The notes beneath the pieces are model-generated. The model was given only the letters and a program-made list of their open reading frames with translations. It was not told the DNA's origin and made no database searches. Of a stretch of DNA of 64,000 nt, positions 59,526 to 64,000 are shown one piece after another. Every line of letters begins with the position of its first letter. Position 1 is the first letter of the stretch. The position numbers and the translations under genes were made by a program. Source of the DNA: Allobosea vaviloviae (GTDB taxonomy: Bacteria > Pseudomonadota > Alphaproteobacteria > Rhizobiales > Beijerinckiaceae); assembly GCF_001298265.1 (NCBI RefSeq), contig NZ_LGSZ01000040.1, forward strand, positions 62,001 through 126,000, given 5' to 3'.

Positions 59526-59586
59526 AATCAGGCAAGGAAATCAGCTTCTTACGGTTTCCAGCACTGAGGCGAGAAGCCATGAACAT

Positions 59587-60405
59587 GTGCAGAACAAAGT
59601 GGCTTCCTGTAAAACGGGATTGTCGCCACTTTCCGCGCTTGGAGCTGCCGCGACGGCCACCTACAGCGAGATCAACGCTGCGTCGTCGCCTGAGCAGCTC
59701 GACGGCATCGCCGCCAGGCTGTGGCAGCGTTATGGTGCCGGCGAGATCGCCGACCATGAAGCTGAGTTCCTGACGGCAGCGATTGAGGGCCGCCGTCCCG
59801 CTTCAGGCGCGAGAGCGAAGGCTGCTGGCGCGTGCCTGGCCCCGGCTCGCCTGAGCGCACGGATCGGCAGTCGCTTCGTCTCACGCCAGCGCCCCCGTTC
59901 TCCCGACCGGCAAGCCTCCCGAGATCGCCGCCGGCGGCTTGGGGGATCAAGCGCGCTGCCGGACACGCTGCGCCATCACTACACAGAGGGGCAGCGCGCC
60001 GTCCTCTGTATCGTCGCTGGCGAGGTGAAGCATCACGGAGCCTGTGATCTGCCGATCGACAAGATTGCCGCACTCGCGGGTGTCTGCCGGACGACAGTGC
60101 AGAGCGCGTTGCATGAGGCGCGACTGCTAGGTCACGTCAAGATCACGGCACGCCCGATCGCCGGCAGGAAGAACCTTCCGAACATCGTCGAGATCGTCTC
60201 GCCGGAATGGCGCACGTGGATCAAGCGCGGTCCATCAGCCCATCGCCCGATAGGGTCCAAACCTGTGAATTTGGAGAGCCCCACGAAGAGCCAAGGTATC
60301 AAGATGAGTCAGGTCGAGCGCAATCGAAGCCGCTCGAAGGGCTTGGCGAGAGGAGGAGGTGGGCAATCCGCAGCCCATGCGATGGGCGAGGTGCGTCATG
60401 GCTGA
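59587..60405 (+). CDS. HTH protein at the start of the second element
   Basis: About 272 residues from a GTG at 59587 (start uncertain; no in-frame ATG fits). A basic middle is followed by a winged-helix domain: LRHHYTEGQRAVLCIVAGEV, DKIAALAGVCRTTVQSALHE, ARLLGHVKITARP. Such proteins appear in rhizobial prophages before HNH and terminase genes and may be replication or transcription regulators. Its stop overlaps the HNH start by 8 bases. Confidence 0.7.
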   Translation: MQNKVASCKTGLSPLSALGAAATATYSEINAASSPEQLDGIAARLWQRYGAGEIADHEAEFLTAAIEGRRPASGARAKAAGACLAPARLSARIGSRFVSRQRPRSPDRQASRDRRRRLGGSSALPDTLRHHYTEGQRAVLCIVAGEVKHHGACDLPIDKIAALAGVCRTTVQSALHEARLLGHVKITARPIAGRKNLPNIVEIVSPEWRTWIKRGPSAHRPIGSKPVNLESPTKSQGIKMSQVERNRSRSKGLARGGGGQSAAHAMGEVRHG

Positions 60406-60748
60406 ATGGCCCTACAATACCAGCACCTGGCAGAAGCTCAGGAAGGCGAAGCTGTCGCAATCTCCCATCTGCTACGCATGCGAGCTGCGCGGGCATGTGG
60501 AGACAGCCGTCGCAGTCGATCACGTCATATCCATGAAGGCTGGCGGTGATCCGTTCCCGACGCTCGAAGGACTGATGAGCCTTTGCGAGCGCTGCCACAA
60601 TGAGAAGACGAGCGCGGTCGATCAACCCGGCCGCGCATCGACCGGCCGCAGGTTCAAGGGCTTCGACGTGAACGGAAACCCGATTGATCCGGGCGATGAG
60701 TGGCATGGGGTGGGGGTGCCTCAGATCACGGCAACGGTTTCAGGCTAG
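60398..60748 (+). CDS. HNH endonuclease
   Basis: 116 residues. Two CxxC zinc pairs (CYACELRG and CERCHNEKT) frame the HNH site AVDHVISMKAGGDPFPTLEG. Phage HNH proteins next to TerL support cos-type packaging; alternatively this could act as a mobile homing nuclease. It overlaps the HTH gene and is followed 63 bases later by terL. Confidence 0.88.
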   Translation: MAEWPYNTSTWQKLRKAKLSQSPICYACELRGHVETAVAVDHVISMKAGGDPFPTLEGLMSLCERCHNEKTSAVDQPGRASTGRRFKGFDVNGNPIDPGDEWHGVGVPQITATVSG

Positions 60749-60811
60749 GACCGTTGATGCAGTCACGAAGATACTTAGTTTCAGATACTTAGCAGAACCG
60801 AGGCAGGGCAG

Positions 60812-62437
60812 ATGGCACTCAGAGGAGTAGGAGCGAACCCGCTTTCGGGCCGGGGTAAGCTCGAACGCCGCGAAGTTTTGCCATGGTCGGTGCCGGGCCT
60901 GAGCCGTCCCGAGCGCGTCATCGCCTTCTGCGAAGATTTGCCGATCACGGCCGGCAAGCTGGCCGGCACGACGATGCAGCTTCGCGAATGGCAGCGGACC
61001 TTCATCCATGCCGTCTATACCGAGGACGCGGCTGGCGGCCGGCCGGTCCGCACGGCGGTGCTGTCGATGGGCCGCAAGAACGGCAAGACGCAGCTCGCGG
61101 CGGCGCTGGCGCTTTGCCATCTGCTGGGGCCGGAAGCCGAGCCTCGAGGCGAGGTCTATTCCTGCGCGCTCACTCGCGACCAGGCGGCGAAGCTCTATGC
61201 CGAGATGGTCGCCATGCTCCAGTGCCATCCCGAGCTTGACGACCGCTGCAACGTCATCCGGTTCACGAAGCAAATCGAGGTGCTGTCGGGCGAGGGCGCC
61301 GGCTCGATCTATCTGGCGCTGTCGGCCGACGCCGGCAGCAAGCTGGGCCTGTCGCCGTCCTTCGTCGTCTATGACGAATTGGGCAGCGCGCCGAACCGGG
61401 CGCTTTTCGACGCGATGGATACCGCGACGGGCGCTCGCGACAACCCGCTGATGATGGTCATCTCGACGCAGGCGGCGGCCGACCATGCCGTTCTATCGGA
61501 GCTGATCGACTATGGCTTGAAGGTCCATGCCGGCGACATCGTCGATCTGAGCTTTCACCTGACGCTGTTCGCCGCGCCGCAGGAGGCCGATCCGTGGCAT
61601 CCCGACACCTGGCGGCTCGCCAACCCCGCGATCGGCGACTTCCGCTCGCTTGAGGACGTGCAGCGCCAGGCGTCACAGGCGCGGCTCGTGCCTTCGAAGG
61701 AAGCCGCTTTCCGCAACCTGATCCTCAATCAGCGCGTCTCTGCCGTCTCGCGCTTTATCCACAAGGCCGAATGGGACGCAAATGCTGGCGCGATCGATTT
61801 GGGCCGACTTGACGGCCGCGAGTGCTATGCCGGCCTCGACCTGGGCGCGACGCGCGACCTCACGGCCTTCGTCATGGTGTTTCCGGATGACAAGGGTCGC
61901 TTCGACGTGCTGTCGCGCTTCTTCATGCCGGAAGCCAACATCGAGGAGCGCTCGAACGAGGACCGCGTACCCTATGACCTTTGGGCCAAGCAGGGCCTCA
62001 TCACGCTGATCCCCGGCGCGACGATCGATCCCGGCTTTGTGGCTGAGGCGATTTCCAGCGCATCCGTCCGATACCAGATCAATGCGGTCGCATATGACCG
62101 CTGGCGCATCGAAGACCTGCGGCGCGAGCTGGGCTTGTTCGGAGCGCCAGTGCCACTCACGCCCTTCGGGCAAGGCTTCAAGGATTTCTCGCCGGCCGTG
62201 GACATGTTGGAGCGCTGCGTCGCCGAGAAGCAGCTCCGGCACGGCGGCAATCCCGTCCTCAACATGTGCGCGGCGAATGCAGTGGTGACGCGCGATCCGG
62301 CCGGCGGCCGCAAGCTCGACAAGTCGAAGGCTGCGGGCCGGATCGACGGCCTGGTGGCGCTGGCGATGGCGCTCAGCATCTCGAAACGCCATGAACCCGA
62401 GGCGCTGCCTGCATGCCTCGCGGAACTAATCGCTTGA
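60812..62437 (+). CDS. Phage terminase large subunit (HK97/P27 type)
   Basis: 541 residues, complete. Walker A is SMGRKNGKTQLA (about residues 86-97), Walker B FVVYDELGSAPN (about 184-195), and the nuclease starts at GLDLGATRDLTAFVMVF (about 345-361), then a final IDGLVALAMAL. It belongs to a family different from the GTA TerL into which the element is inserted. It normally drives DNA packaging from cos ends; no portal or capsid gene follows. Confidence 0.93.
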   Translation: MALRGVGANPLSGRGKLERREVLPWSVPGLSRPERVIAFCEDLPITAGKLAGTTMQLREWQRTFIHAVYTEDAAGGRPVRTAVLSMGRKNGKTQLAAALALCHLLGPEAEPRGEVYSCALTRDQAAKLYAEMVAMLQCHPELDDRCNVIRFTKQIEVLSGEGAGSIYLALSADAGSKLGLSPSFVVYDELGSAPNRALFDAMDTATGARDNPLMMVISTQAAADHAVLSELIDYGLKVHAGDIVDLSFHLTLFAAPQEADPWHPDTWRLANPAIGDFRSLEDVQRQASQARLVPSKEAAFRNLILNQRVSAVSRFIHKAEWDANAGAIDLGRLDGRECYAGLDLGATRDLTAFVMVFPDDKGRFDVLSRFFMPEANIEERSNEDRVPYDLWAKQGLITLIPGATIDPGFVAEAISSASVRYQINAVAYDRWRIEDLRRELGLFGAPVPLTPFGQGFKDFSPAVDMLERCVAEKQLRHGGNPVLNMCAANAVVTRDPAGGRKLDKSKAAGRIDGLVALAMALSISKRHEPEALPACLAELIA

Positions 62438-62446
62438 GCCATGCAA

Positions 62447-62479
62447 AATCTTAGGGTGACATGGTGTCACCCTAAGATT
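62447..62479. terminator. Bidirectional terminator after terL
   Basis: A perfect 15-bp stem (AATCTTAGGGTGACA and its reverse complement) with a TGG loop, between two converging genes. AAAATC on the plus side and AGATT on the other side give A/T flanks typical of an intrinsic terminator working both ways. Confidence 0.85.
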
Positions 62480-63102
62480 CAGCGCAGCCGGGCCGGGACC
62501 CCATCCTGTCCAGTACAATACTTGTATAAAGCCTTGAATGAGGCCTCTATATCGTCAAGCTCGCGGGTTGCGTAATCGGTAAATCCGTCACGGAAATCTT
62601 CATCTTCAGCATACTCGATAAAGCCATTTCTAACGTGCTTAAGTGTCGCGATCTCATCGACGGCTGGTTCAAGAGCTTTGTAGAGATCACTATCGAGCGT
62701 TGCGACCTCAAGCATAAAGCGAGCATCGAATTTATCTACGACATCAGCAATGGCGCCTCCCGAACGCTGTGATTTGCGATCGTCGCCTTTATCCCAGCTT
62801 TCGTATCGAAGCCCTCCAGAGCTTGCAGTATAGACCTTCACATATGTACGAATTCCCTCATCGACATTACGAAATGCACTGAGAGCATGCCTGAAAGAGC
62901 GAATTGCGCCCTGCAATAGTTCGAGCTCACGCCCGATGAAGTGCTTTATCGCAGCTTTCTTCCGTCGGTCTGCGCTACGCCTTCTTCGAGATTCCAGTCC
63001 TTCCCTCGCGGCAAAAACGATGAGAGCAACAACCGCTGTTGCGGGAAGCAGTACGCCAATACCTTGAAAGGTTTGGAAGGCAGCCGTGGCATATTCAAGC
63101 AT
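62479..63102 (-). CDS. Membrane-anchored hypothetical protein of the second element
   Basis: 207 residues: one N-terminal membrane segment (FQGIGVLLPATAVVALIVFA, about residues 12-31), a basic stop-transfer (ESRRRRSADRRKK), then a long helical cytoplasmic part (LELLQGAIRSFRHALSAFRN; DDIEASFKALYKYC). AT-richer than its surroundings. It forms a two-gene operon with the HTH gene that ends one base upstream. Could be an exclusion or defence protein. Not recognised. Confidence 0.7.
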   Translation of the reverse strand: MLEYATAAFQTFQGIGVLLPATAVVALIVFAAREGLESRRRRSADRRKKAAIKHFIGRELELLQGAIRSFRHALSAFRNVDEGIRTYVKVYTASSGGLRYESWDKGDDRKSQRSGGAIADVVDKFDARFMLEVATLDSDLYKALEPAVDEIATLKHVRNGFIEYAEDEDFRDGFTDYATRELDDIEASFKALYKYCTGQDGVPARLR

Positions 63103-63327
63103 TCAGATGGCCCTCAACCGCACGCCGGGGCCGCCGCCGTTCTGCGGGATGAACTCGACGCCGGCAGCCTCCAGAGCTACGCGGATCGCATCAACTGTGC
63201 GCTCCCGTAGTTCCTCACCACGTTCGAGGCGCGCGATCGTGTCAGGGGATACCTTGGCCTGCTCAGCAAGTTCGCGGACCCCAATCCCCAGGGCGGCGCG
63301 CGCCATCTTGCATTGAACCGCGAGCAT
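63103..63327 (-). CDS. XRE-family HTH regulator
   Basis: 74 residues with a clear HTH (ALGIGVRELAEQAKVSPDTI, ARLERGEELRERT) and VEFIPQNGGGPGVRLR at the end, typical of small XRE regulators in mobile elements. Stop abuts the start of the membrane protein gene. It diverges from the S24-like gene across an 88-base region that should hold both promoters. Confidence 0.85.
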   Translation of the reverse strand: MLAVQCKMARAALGIGVRELAEQAKVSPDTIARLERGEELRERTVDAIRVALEAAGVEFIPQNGGGPGVRLRAI

Positions 63328-63351
63328 ATCGGAACCCTGTTACGATTTCGT

Positions 63352-63381
63352 TTGACATACCAGAAATTTGACGGTTATCGT
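63352..63381 (+). promoter_or_regulatory. Candidate promoter of the S24-like gene
   Basis: TTGACA at 63352-63357, 18 bases, TATCGT at 63376-63381. GTTACGA occurs once on each side (63339-63345 and 63388-63394), possible operator half-sites for the divergent XRE protein. Confidence 0.45.
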
Positions 63382-63415
63382 ATCCATGTTACGAAAACCG
63401 CACAAGGAAATTCCG

Positions 63416-63829
63416 ATGTTGAACACCGCTGTTCGCACGGCTGGCGGAGCTATGCCCGCTGCCAAGAAAACTTCGACGATCTTCTGGCCCGACGACATGC
63501 CCGAGGTCTACGGCATGATCTGCGATGGCGATTGCCTTTCGCCTGAGATCACGCACGGCACAACACTTGTCTTCGACCGCGACGAGCCGGTGCAGGCTGG
63601 AGATTTCGTGGCGCTGTTCTGGAAGCCGGAGCACGTCCGCGACGGTGAGCACCAGGTCGCGGTCAAGCGCCTCGTCATCGGTCCTCCGCCGTGGGGGCGG
63701 TTCGGCGAAGCGGTCGGCGGCGAACTCGCGCCGATGATCGTCGTCGAGATGCTGAACCCGCCCCGGCAGTTCGCTGTCCGGTGCGACATGCTGCTTGGGC
63801 TGCACAAATGCAAAGGGCCGATGCGCTGA
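63416..63829 (+). CDS. S24-like protein with altered catalytic site
   Basis: 137 residues from 63416, with AAGGAAA upstream. The S24 core is visible (YGMICDGDCLSPEITHGTTL, AGDFVALFWKP, HQVAVKRL). Where LexA-type proteins have GDSMEP, this has GDCLSP, so the nucleophile Ser appears replaced by Cys; the general-base Lys is kept. No HTH is fused. It may be a signal-sensing or peptidase-dead partner of the divergent XRE repressor. Confidence 0.75.
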   Translation: MLNTAVRTAGGAMPAAKKTSTIFWPDDMPEVYGMICDGDCLSPEITHGTTLVFDRDEPVQAGDFVALFWKPEHVRDGEHQVAVKRLVIGPPPWGRFGEAVGGELAPMIVVEMLNPPRQFAVRCDMLLGLHKCKGPMR

Positions 63830-63865
63830 AACGTGAGGCTGGGAATAGATAGGCGTATCGTGCCG

Positions 63866-64000
63866 ATGAACTTGACCTCGACCATTTATCGGTCTATGAC
63901 ACCGATGAACGGTCGGGGTTTTGGCATGGCACTTTTGAGCGAACTGGTAGCCACGTGTGAGGCGCAGCGGCTTGATACTGCCGCGACGCTCACCGTTTTT
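63866..64000 (+). CDS. Partial gene running off the window
   Basis: An open frame from ATG 63866 (MNLTSTIYRS...) with in-frame ATGs at 63896, 63905 and 63926; the last gives MALLSELVATCEAQRLDTAA. It continues past the edge. Too short to identify. Confidence 0.35.
   Translation, partial: MNLTSTIYRSMTPMNGRGFGMALLSELVATCEAQRLDTAATLTVF

Larger units (their letters stand above)
59513..64000. mobile_element. Second phage-like element inserted in GTA terL (left part)
   Basis: GTA TerL homology ends abruptly here and a different gene set follows: HTH protein, HNH protein, a complete unrelated TerL, a terminator, then an opposing membrane protein/HTH pair and an S24-like protein. No portal or capsid follows TerL within the window. 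The right edge and any integrase lie beyond 64000, so prophage, satellite or remnant cannot be told apart. Confidence 0.7.

Noticed and set aside
1..64000. CRISPR arrays, rRNA or tRNA genes
   Set aside because: No regularly spaced repeats, no rRNA-like stretches and no cloverleaf with a CCA-adjacent acceptor stem were seen. This was by eye, so a scan with a dedicated tRNA finder could still reveal one.

Overview
The window is a high-GC alphaproteobacterial chromosome segment, most likely order Hyphomicrobiales and perhaps Bosea-like. That placement rests on gene content only: a gene transfer agent (GTA) packaging cluster, a two-subunit methylmalonyl-CoA mutase and a polyamine-type ABC transporter. 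No tRNA, rRNA or CRISPR array was recognised.

Layout. (1) 1-13.2 kb is ordinary host DNA: a 5'-truncated PotA-like ATPase with PotB/PotC-like permeases; a small secreted Gly/Tyr-rich protein; methylmalonyl-CoA mutase small and large subunit genes with thiD and a HigB/HigA-like toxin-antitoxin pair between them; a HerA-like ATPase; an M20 peptidase; a LOG-family protein. (2) 13.3-14.1 kb is an AT-richer pair: a HEPN protein and an unrecognised partner. (3) 14,192-57,936 is a complete-looking 43,745-bp Mu-like transposable prophage. Its ends were placed by 5'-TG...CA-3' termini, transposase-site repeats of consensus CGAACAATCAAATGGCAA that begin 7 nt in from each end, and a 5-bp target duplication CGCGC on both sides. 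It lies reversed: the repressor/transposase end is at the right and the late end at the left. Transposition, GemA/Mor and head genes are Mu-like. The tail (V, PAAR, W, J, I, fibre, FI, FII, E/E', T, U, X, D) is P2-like, as in BcepMu-type mosaics. (4) 57,986-59,520 is the start of a GTA cluster, g1 and a TerL broken after its nuclease domain. (5) 59.5-64 kb is a second mobile element that interrupts the GTA terL gene. It carries its own HNH protein, its own TerL and a divergent regulator pair.

How it works together. The Mu-like phage has an SOS-cleavable S24 repressor, Ner, a MuA/MuB transposition pair, a middle operon of host-takeover candidates (DnaA domain IV-like, GcrA-like, DUF3164, a DNA methyltransferase, LexA-type HTH), Mor, a lysis cassette and the virion genes. 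An Acb2-like cyclic-nucleotide sponge sits inside the head operon. At the extreme right end of the phage genome, where Mu carries com/mom, there is a Dam-type adenine methylase, a DUF5131 (Gp37/Gp68) protein with a CX6CX2C motif and its partner TcmP. This is the best candidate here for an undescribed DNA-modification or anti-defence system.

The most unusual arrangement is that two independent mobile elements entered the GTA packaging genes within about 1.6 kb. One separates a likely promoter from g1 and the other destroys terL, so the GTA is predicted to be silent.
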